Source: Lonicera japonica
Lineage: Eukaryota > Streptophyta > Magnoliopsida > Dipsacales > Caprifoliaceae
Length of the DNA: 64,000 nt
Assembly (NCBI GenBank): GCA_021464415.1
Contig: CM038463.1
Span: 4,154,001 to 4,218,000 of the forward strand
Direction of reading: 5' to 3'
Numbering within the stretch: position 1 is the first letter of the stretch; each line of letters begins with the position of its first letter. Below the pieces are notes generated by a model. The model worked only from the letters and a program-made list of their open reading frames with translations, ran no database searches and had not been told where the DNA came from. The position numbers and the translations under genes are program-made. This document shows, piece after piece, positions 22,360 to 34,855 of this stretch.

Positions 22360-22734
22360 TTAACTAGAGGACCTTTTGTGGAGGTCCAGAGTAGCAAGCA
22401 CGACGAGCCAAAGGAAAATGAAGGACCCAAGCATAGACATGGCAAAGGAAGCTGCAGCGCGGTGGCAGTAGGTCTCGAAAACATTGCAAACTTTGTGCCA
22501 CTGAACGTGAGAGTTGCCGTTGAGCCCGATCAGGCCAATGGCAGCCATCGCTCCATTGGCAGAGAAGAGCAGAGCCACCATTATTAGGTCGGATATTACT
22601 AGTCCCAATGCCTTTTTCCCACCCCCCTTTAACATGAAGAGGACCAGAGATGCTACTGAATATGCACAAGCTATGGCATTCGCCACCACAAAGTACCTAA
22701 CAGAGAGTTTATGGAAGAATGGTAAGTGTGTGTG

Positions 22735-22765
<31 letters not shown>

Positions 22766-25700
22766 TTTGAAGATGGTCACTCTGATGGGAGGTAAAATTA
22801 TTTTTATCATATCAAAATAACACAAATTTGCAAAATTGGCATATCTTGCATTGACAATTTGACTAATAACATTTTTGTTAGTGGATATTCCCCCCTTTCT
22901 CCCTTCCTTAATAAGATAGTATTCTTACTATGTTAAAAGTACAGATTATTGAGCATAAATTTAAAATTTGAGTTACTAGTAGAAAAGGGCATGTGGTGAT
23001 AGCCCTTCATAGCATTTATTTAATGGTTAATATATAAATTTATATATCTTATTTTTTGTTGCAAGACATTGATTGACTCAAATCTCTATTCCATACTCTA
23101 TTATATTAGGGGTGAAATTTTGTACCAAAAATGTCATAATATTCCGTACCAATACCGATTTGTACCGAACTTCAGTAATAATATAGTACAAATTAGTCAT
23201 TGTACTGTACCAGTGGCATATGGTATGATACTAGTAATAATTTTCATTACCGGTGTTATACCATACCGTATTGAAATAATTATATATATTTAAATTATTT
23301 ATTCTACCATGCTACCATGTACCAATATGTGCCAAATCATACCAAACTGTTAGAATAATACTAAATACTAATTACCGATGTGTACCAAACTACCAAATTA
23401 ATACAAAATACCAATAACTGGTTGCATCAAACTAACTCAACTTCTTCAAGCCCATAATAGTTTTGGGCCTTTAATTTCCAGCCCCATAAAGTTATCCCAT
23501 AAAATTGGCTTGGATTATGATATTTGGTCACTAATTACTATTAAACTCTTCTCATCTTTTTAAAAATTAAAAAATAGTATAAATTTTTGGTAATATACCA
23601 TTACCATACCTAACCAAACCGAACTTTGGTATACCAAAATTTTGATACAATGATGGTACTAAGTTTTGAAGTGCGGAAGTTTTGGTAAAGTACTCGGATG
23701 ATTGACTCATTTCATACTAGAAAGAAGTGCAAGAAATCCTTAGGGCTAGCATTTTATATTGAAAAACCGAAAACTGCACCGAAAAATACGAAACCAAATG
23801 AAAACAAAAAAGCCGAACTGAACTGGTTAAAATGGTAACCGACTACCAAACGGTACGGTTGCTGTTTTCAATTGTTGAAGGGCCGGCAAAACCGAACTAC
23901 ACCGATTTAAAATATATATATATATATACTCAGGGACGGACACACTGTGTACCGAGGGGGTACGATCGTACCTCCTGGAAATTTCGGGGAAAATTATCGG
24001 GGAAAAATATTTATGGAAAAGATGGACTTGTTTGCAATTAAGCTTAACAGTACATGGGGTGCTATTGTATATACGATGGCTGTAAAGTGGCGGAGGGTGT
24101 GTAGTAAATATGATTATTGTAGAGGTGCGGGGGGCCCTAGATGCAATAAGCGGTAATAGTGCAAGGTGCGTCTTAGTAATTAAAATACTTGAATAAGTAG
24201 AAAGTTAAAAACAAAAGCAGCAGCAGTCCCCATCTTCAAAATATCTTTTTTTTGCCCTTTTGGCTTTTGCTCCGTTCCACCCTACTCCGTTTCAGTTCTG
24301 CTTCCTCCTTTATCACAAAGGCTTTATGGTAAGTAAAATTTTATTTTTAATTCTTTAAATAATTTTATGTATCAAGAATATAAATTTAGTTATTATTTGT
24401 TAATTATGTAGATGGAGTTTGTGTGTTAAGTATAATGTTGCTTTTAATTTTTTAAATAGTTTTATGTATCATGAATATATATATACATGAATATAGACTT
24501 GGTTAATTGTTATTATTTATCAATTATATGGATGGAGCTTGTGTGTTTGTTTCTATCTTCTAGATTAAGAGTCACTATTTTTATTTTTTACATTATTTAG
24601 AAGAAGTAAGATTTAAGAATATTAATTATTGTGAAGTTTTTGGGAATAAAACACACTTAACTCTTAACTTTTTACATTATTTAAAACTCTTAAGTTCGTA
24701 CCCCCTCAATCAAATTTCTACGTACGTCCCTGTATATACTCCACATGTCTCACTCTCAATTTCTCTCCCTCGCTCTCAGTTTCTCTCAACTCCCTTTCAC
24801 CTCGCGCTCTCATTCTCAGTTTCTCTCTCAACTCTCAGTCAATCACTGCCCATCCCTGATCCCTCAATCGCCGGCACCACCATTTCTCATCCTCTACTCT
24901 CAATCGTACCTTAACATCCTTAAAATCACACCTCTCTCACCAACATTATCTGAGCCCTAAAACCCCAGCACCACCATCTTGGCCCTAAAATTGCATCACA
25001 TCTCAATCGATTAAACCTTAAATTGCAGCAATCCCTTACCACCTACCCCAGATTTTTTACCCCTAAAAAAGTTTAAATGCATATATATATAATTGATCAA
25101 GATTGCCTTCACCATTTAAGAACGTATATATGCTTTCTCTCTCTCTCTCTCATCCTATTTTAACTGTAGGCTTAAATAATATGGTTGATTTTTTATTTCG
25201 GTAAATACCGAAATTATTACTGAATTACCGAAAAATTCAAAAACCGAAATTTCAGTAATCGAATTAATTTCGATTTGGGATCAATTTTGGTTTTAATAGT
25301 ACCAAAATTTTTTATTTGGTTCGGCATATGTTTCGGTTCAAGAACCGAACCGAATCCAACCCTATAAATCCTTAGAGGGGTTTTGGTACAGATACACCGT
25401 ACCAAAGCCATCCCTTAAATGGGTCTCACAGCTTTGCAGGAGTGGTGGGGGCCTCTTAGGTTGAAAAGGAGCTAATAATACTCTAAAAAAGAACTAATTT
25501 TTGTCTTTTGCATTATGATTTAAAATGTTTAGTCAATCAAAGATCCAAAATTTGATATAAGTAGTTAAATATGTAGCATTTCATATGGAACGGTAGGTTT
25601 AATTTATCTCTTTCCCCCACTCTCCCTAAAGAATCATCCGAATTTATTATTATTTGTATCAAAAAAAAATTAGTGAAACAGCAAAGTTATTGTTATCGTT

Positions 25701-28700
25701 ACTACCCTTATAATGATGTTAGAACTGTGAGCAGGAATTTGTATACACTCGTGTTAGTTGTAATGGTTGCTGAAAGCCTAAAAGTTTATACACTGTGAAT
25801 ATATATATGGCCTAGTGTGACATAGTGCCTTCCAACAGCATCTATGACCGACTACTCTCCAACGACATTGTGCACATGCCCAAGCAAAGCACGGTCTAAC
25901 ATGCCATCCAGCATAAACTAGGAGTTCTAGCATTGCATCTCAGCTAGGTTTTGGAGAAGTGTCTTCTCATATGTGAATATTGTTTCAAGGAATTTCTTTT
26001 GTAATCGTTTTTCATTTCCTTTGTAATTGTTTTCTTGTAGCTTTTGTAAGTCAATACGCACTACTACAACTTTGATATTTTTATTAAGTAGTTATATGTG
26101 GGGATAAAATTATACAGCTCACGCTCAAGTTGTCTATCAGTGCAAGTTGACCAGCACTATGTTTTATGCTTTTACTTTCTTTTAAGTTGTAATAGCTTTC
26201 TCTGAAATCAAGATTATTACATATGCTCATGCTCTTTCTTAAATTATTGTTGTTGCATGTTGGTTGTTTATTGTAAATAATATTCTAGTGAACTTAATTA
26301 GACTAACTATTAGCCCGTCGCTCACGCAACTTCCTTTGGGCCATCAAATGACGCCCTTGTGACACCTAGGCATTCTATTTCTAAATTATAATAGAAGGCT
26401 TTTTAACAAAAAAAAACAAAAGCGTATAGGCTTAAGTCAAAGTGAACTTGTCGAAAGTGTACCAACGGAAAAAAAAATGATGAAGTGAGCCACTTACCTA
26501 AATGTTAAAATACCCAATTCGAAATCTAGGGCTAGATATTAAAATAAAAAGATGAAGGGGGCCACTTACTCGAATCAAAATATGGGGCATGATTTGTATC
26601 CAGTACTGAAATGGCAAAATGGCGGAGAAATTTTGCTTGAATTTTGGTTAACTTGCATTTATGTTGGGTGTGGATTTGTGAAAGAGATGATAGAAGAGAC
26701 GAATGGAAATCAGTGATAGAAAGGTGAAAGAGAAAGGACGGGTAAAGAGAGAAAAAGCAACCAAAATTTAAAGATGGGTTGAATGAGTTAACTTTTGCAA
26801 GTGGCGCCCGTTGCGAACCCCATAAATTTATTCCACTCTTTTTTATAGTAAAAAAATTTAGATTGATAAAATTTAGTTTATAGGATAAAGATTGATTAAA
26901 TTTATTCTCTTAAATTTTACCTTATACGAATATTGGCCACTTTTATAAGTCATATGAGTGTGGTAGAACTGTAAAAAAAATAAAAAAAATAAAAAATAAA
27001 TAAACCATACGAATCTGGCTCACTCGAATGAAAATTTCCTCTTTTTTTCTATTTAAAAAAAAATACCCCAAACGGGCAGCTCATATGGCTTTTCTCAAAA
27101 AAAAAAAATTAACTCATATGAGAGTGAGACAAAACTTAAAAATAAATAAAAAATCGAAACAATCCATACGAGGGTGGCAGGCTCGTATGGTTAAAAAAGT
27201 TGGTATTTTTTTTTTAATTCATACGAGTGACATAGCTTCGTATGATTTTTATTTTATTTTATTTTTAAAAAAAAAAGCCTTATGAGTATGGGACGCCCAT
27301 ATGACTAAATTTTTTTACCCTTTCCACTATGTACAAGCTTTGAAACTTAGTAAACAATTGGTAAATTTGGCCTAAATTTTATCCTACACAATGTGGATGC
27401 TCTAAAAGACAGTTTGGAAATTGCAGTTCGCATATGACCCACTCTGATATATATATATATATATATACTAGTAATGCAAGTGCTTATGGAACTTTTTTTT
27501 TTTTAAATAACTATGTAGCAACAGGAAAAGAACATGCTTGAGATATGTTTGACTAAACTAAAACTCAACCCATCTAAAAATGAGATTAACCCAACCCTGA
27601 CTTTGGCATGAAAGATGGTTAATTTTAAAAATAGGAAACTTTCATATTTATTATATGACTAAATCCAACGGGTCTCGATATACACCGATACATGTAATTA
27701 TATAGTATTAAAAGAACATTTAAAGAAAAATAATTATGTATACACGGTTAGTTTAGGTTCAACGGGCTAAATTTACATAGACTTGAACTCAACCAAATTC
27801 AAGTCATATTTGTATTATTTAACAGTTTAAAAACAAACACCCATTAAGGTTTGGTTGAAAACTCGCTAGGTTTAATATTATCCTAATTACTGTATATTTA
27901 AAAGTAGTTTTGATTTTTACTAAACCAAATGATATGCTTTATACTTTTTCCTATGGTCTTTTTTAGTTTACCAACTCAATAATATCCCCCTCTCCTTTGA
28001 TTTTGTTTGATGGATAACTCAAAGTATTAACAAAATGGGAGTATCTTAAATTATCTTTTTTATTTAAGGCATAACTCAAAAACAAAACCCTCATTATACA
28101 TTATAAACGGTTTATAGCAAAGTCTTTTGACTTTTACAATAGCATTAATTTAATTTAAAATCTAATATTCATAAATTAAGTATCAAAAATTAAAAATATA
28201 AACACTAATTAATATTTATTTAATTTTTTTACATATTATTTTAAATTATGAAGTTTCATTCATTGTAACAAAAAGTATTCAAATAATAATTTATTTAATT
28301 TAAATAAACAGGCTTAAGTGTTTTTCTAATAAACTAAAAGGAAACATATATGTTATTTATTTGAATGAAAATGCTCGTTTATATTATTAAATGGATCAAT
28401 CATATCAAATAATTTATTGAAACAAACATATAACCTTGCAAGTATTATAAATATAAAAAAGAGCAAAGAATAAAGAATAATAACTATATAGCTATAGTGA
28501 AATGAACTTTAAAGGTTATTGTATTACGGTTTTAATAATTCAAAATAAGAAAAGAAAAGAAAAGAAAATGAAAAATGTTTTGTCCACCTTATGTGGTAGT
28601 TGTATTCTACCTGTTTATACATTTTAATGTGGTGGTTGTAAAATTGTATATATATATATATATAAAGTTTTATTATTTAAGCATTGTTTCTATCAAAAAT

Positions 28701-31700
28701 ATCAAGAAAATAAAATTTACACCCATTCTTTTATGCCACGTTTGAACTTTTACATTCTAAAAGATTTGAATTTGATACGAACTTTTATATCACTTTATTT
28801 CCTCTTTCAAGCCTTTTCGTAAAAGAAGGAAAAAATAATTTACCTTAATTTTTTACTAATATTTAGCAAAATAAAGGTAAACTCAAAATTATTTTTTAGT
28901 TTTTTGTAAAATTAATTTATATGGAGATATAAAAATATGGTAGTATGTCTGAATATCTATCTCGTAAAAAAAAATTACCAACAATTATTCAAAAATATTA
29001 TAACTTAATATACTAAAAACATAAGTTACAAGAATTTCTAAACTGTTGGATTAAAAATAAAGATTCAAATTAAATCTGAGCAACCACTTAAAAACATAAG
29101 TTTAGAGAGTCTCATAATATTATAAGGGTGTTCTTAAATGCACCCGCATAATCAGTCTTCTCACCCCAGTGTGAGAATACTTTTTTCTCACCCCATCAAA
29201 TCTTTAAAAAATCTTGCACTTCACCCCAGTGGTGGGGTGAGTTTACTAAAACAATGTAAAGACGATAAAGTTTTATCGCTAAAAGTAAACATATTAAATA
29301 ATATTATTTTTTTTCATTATTATAAGACATATTAAACAAAAATTACATTGTTCTTCATAAATTTCATTAAAAATTTCGTCTAAATAGTACCTCTGAAGAT
29401 ACAAAATATTAATTATGATAAATACAGTTTTAACAATTATATGATATTTCATATAATCTTTAATTATTCATTACTCTTAAATAGTTATTATTCATATTTA
29501 AAATTTGTCTACAAATTTTATTTTTATCAAATAAGTAAACATAAGTTTTAATTCACTACATCAAAAATATTAAAAGATCAGAAGTTGATCCATATATATA
29601 TAGTAGTATGTTTGATATACAAAAGAAATTTGAAATATTTACTCCGTTTCCAATTAAATTTAGATCATCCTTTATTTTTTAAGCATTTTGAAAAATTTCT
29701 TAGTTATATTCAACACATTTATAAATAAAACAAAAATTAAATTAATTCTTTTATAATATATATGAAAATTTAAACATTAATTATACTCAAAGAAAAGCCC
29801 AGAAAAGCCCTTAAGCTATTTTTTCTTTATTAACTTTTTTTTATACATACTTACGTAAACTCTCTCTCTCTCTCTAAAACGTACATGTGAGCGATATAGA
29901 GTAATAAGTTAGGTTAGATTGCAAAGGCTCGGAGGAGCCATTGAAGTTAATTAATTAATTAAAAAAAGTAATAATTAAGTCATATACTATATAAGTATGT
30001 CTTAATTCACTGCATCAAAGATATTAGAAGATCAATTTTATTTTTATTAAAAATACTAGAAGAAAGATGACAGAGGAAAAAAAACTCGCAGGAAAAAAAG
30101 TGAATAGTGATGAATTTTTCCAAGTGTTCTTAAATGCATCTACAAAATCCTTCTTTTCACCCCGGGTGTTCTTAAATGATTTTTTAATGACTTAAAAACA
30201 TTTTATTCTTTCTTTCTAAAAAATGTTATCTTTCGTGAAAATGGAAAAAATGAATTGGAAAAACAAAATAGTTTTATAAAAATAAATCATTTATTAAAAT
30301 ATTTTGTTACTTTCGATTTCTAAGATATTTAATTTTTTGAGACTCAAGAAAACGATATCCTTGCAAAATATTAAAAGGATAGATATTTTCTCACTAACTA
30401 TTTCATTTTTTAATATTTTTTTACGAGTAATTTTTAGAATTTAAATATTAAAACAATAAAAGCACAACATGCAATACATATATATATATATATATATATT
30501 GTTTATGACATATTAGGCACATGTTAAGACAGAAACATTTTTTAGCTTCGACGTCGTATGACTTAACATGAGTTTTATTGAGCTCTACATGCATGCACAA
30601 ATAAAAAAAATTAAGAAATTAAGAAAAATATCATTGAAAATGTTATTGTGCCAGAGAAAATAAAAATAAAAATCTAGCACTTAATATAAAAATTAAAGAA
30701 TATTTATTATAAACTTACATTTATGAGATATATGTAATTAAATGAAAATAGTAGATGATTATTTGTTGGAAAAAAAATTAAGTTTTTTAATTAATTTTTA
30801 AAATTTTAAGTGGGTGAGAAGACAAATTAGTGGCAATTTTTTTAAAGTATAAAGAATGGGGTGAGAAGAATGGGGTTTACGCTATTTTTTAGGTTAAGAT
30901 TAACGTAGCTTTGACTTTTTGTGGGGTAAGTTTACGGATTATGTGGGTGTATTTAAGAACACCCTATTATAACTTGCATGATTTATTAATATATATATAT
31001 ATATATATAACAAGGACGTTATGCGCTAGAATATGACCATATATCAAAGCATAACCATAAATCTAATTGGCCATACTGAAACTAGTTTTAAAGATGATAG
31101 TAACGATGACCGACATAGTAGTAATAAAAGTTGGCTCAATGATATAAGTTATTATGGGTTCTTTAAGAGAATGATCTATATATTTGAATATTCTGAATTT
31201 GATTCTCCTAGATTTAAAAATTCGATCTGGTCACCAGCAACAATTGTAGCTTCACGACCGGGGATTAATTTTATATTAATTATAGTGTACAAATATCTCG
31301 TAGGAGAACATGAAAAAAAAATAAAAAATATATATATATACATTGACCGACATAATATGCAAAATAAAACATTTATATTAGACGGGGCGTACAAATACAT
31401 TGAGGGTTGGCCCATATGCATTCAATGGTTTAATAAATAACACTTATTGGCGCAGTTGAAGCCATTTAATATAATGACGACTTAGATTTTGTCTGATGAT
31501 AATATAATATAATATTGTCACATTAATAAATATATTTAATTAAATTTTGTTGAAGAAATGATACAGCAGAAATATATACGCGCTGTATCAACATATAATC
31601 TCTTCCCATAAAAAAATTGCAAATGTAGGGCCTAATTAGTATGAACGTGTCAATTATACTTGTTAAGTTGCAAATTAAGATTAATTAATATTTCATTTTG

Positions 31701-32156
31701 TCACATTTTGAGAGAAAAAACTAGTAAAACATAATTAAAAACAAAAAGTTTTAATACAAATAAATTCGACCATATAGATGAGAATAAACATGAGGTAGGT
31801 TTAACACAAATTAATGATCTAATTTTGTAGAACTAAACAAACAATATAACGTACGTGTGTCTTCAAACTGTGTGTTTTCATTCGGAATAACTTATCATAC
31901 ATATAGAGAGAGAGAGAGAGACTCACACGGAAGAAGAGAGATCGTTCCACTTAGCTGTAATGGGGATGCGCAAAGGAGGCAAGGTATCGACGAGAGTAAC
32001 AGAAATGGTCTGAGTTTCCTTATCAACACCAGCCACCACTGCAGCTACCAGTGTCAACCCCAAACCCAAAATTCTTAGTACTAAATCACATGACCTTATA
32101 ATTACCTTCTTTTCACTACTACTCATTTCCTCCATGCTATTTCCCTTATACTCCAT
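22360..32156 (-). CDS. CASP-like protein (CASPL1 type), two exons around a 9.2-kb intron
   Basis: Exon 1 is 32156 down to 31927 and exon 2 is 22696 down to 22360; donor GTGAGT and acceptor CTGTTAG join in phase 2 to give 188 residues. The join restores the family's conserved stretch after AKW (..SSVYFVVANAIAC). Four membrane segments are visible: about 23-44 (with conserved R28), 78-99, 108-133 (with conserved D113) and 157-180. The extracellular loop has the CASPL1 pattern VDTLPPL..P.TAKW, and GNSHVQWHKVC follows the third segment. CASPLs are MARVEL-like plasma-membrane proteins; this clade has no settled function. Each exon alone looks like a fragment, but together they form a complete intact protein. 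Confidence 0.88.
22725..22769. repeat. (GT)n-(T)n simple repeat near the CASPL acceptor
   Basis: About 12 GT units followed by about 20 T, lying 28 bp upstream (minus strand) of the exon 2 acceptor. On the minus strand it reads A-rich then CA-rich. Confidence 0.9.
23080..23720. repeat. Dispersed repeat, copy 1 (GTACCAAA-rich)
   Basis: A run of GTACCAAA / TACCGAAC words with a segment that includes TTTGGGCC, AAATTGGCTTGGATTATGATATTTGGTCACTAAT. The same ordered words recur at 63080-63610 in the same orientation. It starts with TAGGGGTGAAATTTTG (23106), which resembles a hAT-type end, but boundaries and target duplication are not certain. Confidence 0.5.
23741..25364. mobile_element. Outer hAT-type element, host of a nested hAT element
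   Basis: The terminal sequences are TAGGGCTAGC (23741) and the complement of TAGGGTTGGA (ending 25364), flanked by GAAATCCT (23733-23740) and TAAATCCT (25365-25372), a 7/8 match. Sub-terminal words (CCGAA, AAAACCGAAA) are also shared in inverted form. No transposase reading frame remains. It is interrupted by the element at 23931-24732 and lies in the CASPL intron. Confidence 0.65.
23931..24732. mobile_element. hAT-type element nested in another, perfect 8-bp duplication
   Basis: The ends are CAGGGACGGAC (left) and the complement of CAGGGACGTAC (right), each followed about 20 bp inside by GAGGGGGTACGA. The exact duplication TATATACT is at 23923-23930 and 24733-24740. It is 802 bp long without a transposase. 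Confidence 0.85.
25373..26924. other. CASPL intron, no further element defined
   Basis: AT-rich intron DNA. No coding domain and no matching inverted ends were found. Confidence 0.4.
26925..27305. repeat. Array of diverged 50-60-bp repeats with palindromic CATACGAG...CTCGTATG heads
   Basis: About seven spaced words lie here. The best are CCATACGAG-8nt-GCTCGTATGG (27161-27188) and TCATACGA-10nt-TTCGTATGA (27219-27246), separated by A/T-rich spacers. Each pair is an imperfect palindrome that could form a short hairpin. The array sits in the CASPL intron. Confidence 0.5.
27306..29117. other. CASPL intron, AT-rich
   Basis: Very AT-rich DNA with two (AT)n runs (27448-27466 and about 28646-28664). 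No gene or defined element. Confidence 0.4.
29126..30964. mobile_element. 1.84-kb non-autonomous element with 8-bp duplication (hAT-like)
   Basis: The terminal repeats are GGGTGTTCTTAAATGCACCC at the left and the complement of GGGTGTTCTTAAATACACCC at the right. They continue with GCATAATC / ACATAATC. The exact 8-bp duplication TATTATAA is at 29118-29125 and 30965-30972, pointing to the hAT superfamily. Further copies of the end motif (GTGTTCTTAAATG) occur inside at about 30123-30135 and 30167-30179. No transposase is readable. Confidence 0.8.
30973..31926. other. CASPL intron next to exon 1; unassigned 135-codon ORF
   Basis: An ORF at 31033-31440 (plus strand) encodes 135 residues with no family I recognise; its AT-rich composition and position in an intron argue for chance or transposon debris. 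A GA simple repeat (about 31905-31920) abuts the exon 1 donor. Confidence 0.35.
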
Positions 32157-32251
32157 CTCTATTCTTAATTTTATTTTAGAGAGAAATGCATGTAGGTTTA
32201 ATTACTCATATATATATATATATATAGACAAATCAAGGGATCGAATAGAAT

Positions 32252-32259
32252 TATTTATA
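32252..32259 (-). promoter_or_regulatory. Candidate TATA box of the CASP-like gene
   Basis: TATAAATA on the minus strand, about 95 bp upstream of the ATG at 32156. An (AT)n run at 32208-32226 is closer but is simple repeat. Confidence 0.4.
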
Positions 32260-32747
32260 CATATATCGAGAAGAATTGAACAGTGTGTGTAATTAATTAA
32301 TAACGTCATGTTGATGTACGTAGTACACAGTGTGGGTTGGCTGAGCAACTGGGAGTTGGGGTTCATTAATTTATATCTTACGCAGCCCCCCCTTCCATTT
32401 ATTGCCATTCATATCTCTAAGTTAATTAAATCTTGCCTTTGTCCCCTGGTCATTCCTATCAAACACATCATCTTACATTTTTCTTCCGAAACAACTCATA
32501 ACAATGTTTATAGATAATCAAATACAGTTGAGAATTTGTTTTAATGTCAATTTCACACTTTTTTGTTGGGAGACTAATTAACATATTAATTATCAATTAA
32601 AAATAGTTATTACCACACAATTACTTAAAACGTTGATTATCCAATTTAAAGGAAACTCAACATTTAACCTAGTTTGTTGGATCCACTTTCAACAAGTCAA
32701 AGGGCAAACAGATGGATCAATTACTGCAAACATCATATCCTGTCTCA

Positions 32748-32780
<33 letters not shown>

Positions 32781-32799
32781 GTTGATGCTAGCTCATGCA
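32260..32799. other. Intergenic DNA upstream of CASPL
   Basis: AT-rich, with a (TTA)n microsatellite at about 32749-32780. No gene. Confidence 0.5.
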
Positions 32800-33465
32800 T
32801 GTTGAGAATGATTAGATCAAATCACTGACCTCACATGAAAAATTGTAGAACTCAACATGAATTTATAAGTGAAAGAATGTCACAATATAGTAACGAGCCT
32901 TTTTAAGATAAAACCTTACATTTGTGCCCAAATGTGTTTAAGTTCGAAATAATATTGTTATTGTGTGTGCATACCGGTGGGCTCAATTAGTGCCCTGAGC
33001 CCAACCCATATGTCGATGGGCACAACAATTGCTATTAGAGTTCGATGGTGAATCCAGACATTTGTGTAACAGTGCCGGTAGTTGGACTAGGTGGAGCTTG
33101 TAGAATTAGATTTAGAGAAGCCAGGGGTGGAGTCATTATATCCTAAGTACACCCGGGGTACAGTCAAGGCGGTTGTATAGGTTTCTCGAGTAAGGTGAAA
33201 TAGGGTGTACTTTGAGATGTGCATTGACCGATGGTCGACGATCTTACGGACAGTGTTGAGTGGTGATATACATAAACAGTTCAAAGGTGGACTCAATGTG
33301 GATTAAGGTGTACGCGCAAGTGGAGTCAGGTAGATCGATGTTAATTCATTGACCAAAAAAGTGGATGATCTTGCGGACAATGTTAAGTGGTCATCTATAT
33401 GGACAGTTCAAGGTAGATCCAAGGCCGACCGGTGTTAGTCCAAGGTGGAGCCAAAGGTAAACTAA
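32800..33465 (+). repeat. LTR-like repeat unit R1
   Basis: It begins TGTTGAGAATGATTAG and shares ordered segments with 57148-58400: CAAATCA..CTCACAT, a CGATGGGCA motif, GGGGTGGAGTC, TACTGTCAAGG, GTGCATTGACC and GATCTTGCGGACAGTGTTGAGT. The unit ends in CAAGGTGGAG, which in the other copies directly precedes the next TGTTAAGAATG. R1 and the copies at 57 kb were one array before the MITE and its cargo inserted between them. Confidence 0.6.
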
Positions 33466-33491
33466 TTTAATTTAAAAGCAGTGTTATTTAC
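33466..33491. mobile_element. MITE family copy B, left piece
   Basis: AATTTAAAAGCAGTGTTATTTAC matches the right end (inverted) of copy A at 17140-17175. It continues at 56746 after the copia pair. The last six bases, ATTTAC (33486-33491), are repeated at 56746-56751. Confidence 0.65.
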
Positions 33492-33493
33492 CT

Positions 33494-33653
33494 TGTTGTG
33501 ATTATTAATAATAAATCACGCCACGGATCATAATTCAAATAGTGGATATTAATAACTAAAGATAATAAGGATGAGAAACAAGCAAGAAGATAGATAATGG
33601 AACACACAATATTCGACAAACGAAGATTTCACTAATTCTTTGAAAACGATTAC
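33494..33653 (-). repeat. 3' LTR of copia-like element, distal part (cut by Tat element)
   Basis: This holds the last 160 bp of a minus-strand LTR ending AATCACAACA. Its remaining part is 52822-53321. The last five bases, ATTAC (33649-33653), are the target duplication of the Tat/Ogre-type insertion. Confidence 0.85.
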
Positions 33654-34832
33654 TGTGAGAATCCGCAAATGCGACCCCCCGGGTCTCGTCCCCGTTCGTG
33701 GTGGTCTTGAAACGTCGGAAAGGATCCCGTCGTTCCATTTGCTTGGAGTTTGTTTTGATAATTCATATCGGGTGTCCCTACATCTATTATAGATGCAAAG
33801 GGGTTCGTTCAGAGTCGCCAGTACATTTTACGAGAAAACGGACAAAAAGGTTGTGTAAGGGGGAAGGCTATAGACAAGCCTTTCTTTACACGTTTGTCTG
33901 CGAAACCAGGATTCTATAGGGTTCGGGAACTATATTACGGTTTGGGAAGGTGTTAAGCACCCATTCCGCCCTTTCGGTCTCTAGTGGACTTATATATTTA
34001 TTCTATGTTAAAAAACTTGGATGCTTTTACCGATAGTCTACTACTTTCTAAAAGGAAACCCTAATTCTCGAGAAAAACGGGAAAAAAGGGGTGAAAACCT
34101 TTATATTCCGAGATCCGATGTTTTTATAATTTAGAAGATGTAAATGACAAATGACAAAAATCTTTTATTTTGAAAGAGTATTTCGTACTATTTCCTCAGA
34201 TAATGACGGTTTTCTCGAGTTGTGATTATTTTGGAAAAGTTCGGATCTTTATGTCGGGACTCATTCAATATGGAATTAGAACTCTTTGAAGAGAGTTTAT
34301 CAGACACATCGCAGTCTATGGAGAAGACAGGATGTGTGGGTTTTAATTCCTAGATAAGTCCTTTATCGGTCCGGGGTTTGAAAACAGGGTTTATCCGGAC
34401 GATAATGTACTTACTCTTCTGGTTTTGAAAGTAGTTTTATCAGGGTCTTTTTGTGTCGAAAACGATAGACTATTTGTAACTTGACAATAAGTTTATTCAA
34501 ATAAAACGTGGACAGAATAACAGAAGTAAAACAAGTACACAGATATCTAATTTTAAATACTAGAAGGGACTTTCCTTACCTTCCCGACGAGAATAATAAT
34601 AGGAAAGAAAATATAATACGGCAGAGGGATCTCTGGCGATAATAATCTTCTCTTTCTTCAGATATTTCTGAGGAATCGATTCCAGAGACGGGACACGTCG
34701 AGTGTCGAGGGTAGATTCGATAATTCTTCAGAAATAAGATAATAGTAGAAAAATGCTTGATAAAAATCAGATCTAAAGCTCCAAATCCTCATATTCCAAT
34801 CCGCCCCCCTTGAACCCTTGGGGGTGTTGGCC

Positions 34833-34840
34833 TATTTATA
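34833..34840 (-). promoter_or_regulatory. LTR promoter TATA box (3' LTR copy)
   Basis: TATAAATA on the minus strand; the nearest palindrome starts 16 bp upstream in the transcription sense. The matching site in the other LTR is 52422-52429. Confidence 0.65.
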
Positions 34841-34855
34841 CTGCTCAAGGAAGAT

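Noticed and set aside
22364..22795. Plus-strand and alternate-frame ORFs over CASPL exon 2
   Set aside because: Shadows of the conserved minus-strand exon.
24745..24960. 71-codon Ser/Leu-rich ORF
   Set aside because: Translation of a CT-rich repeat inside the outer hAT element.
31033..31440. 135-codon ORF in the CASPL intron, possibly a DUF4216-like transposon fragment
   Set aside because: Only a loose YYG-type similarity, AT-rich codons and no supporting neighbours; listed as unassigned.
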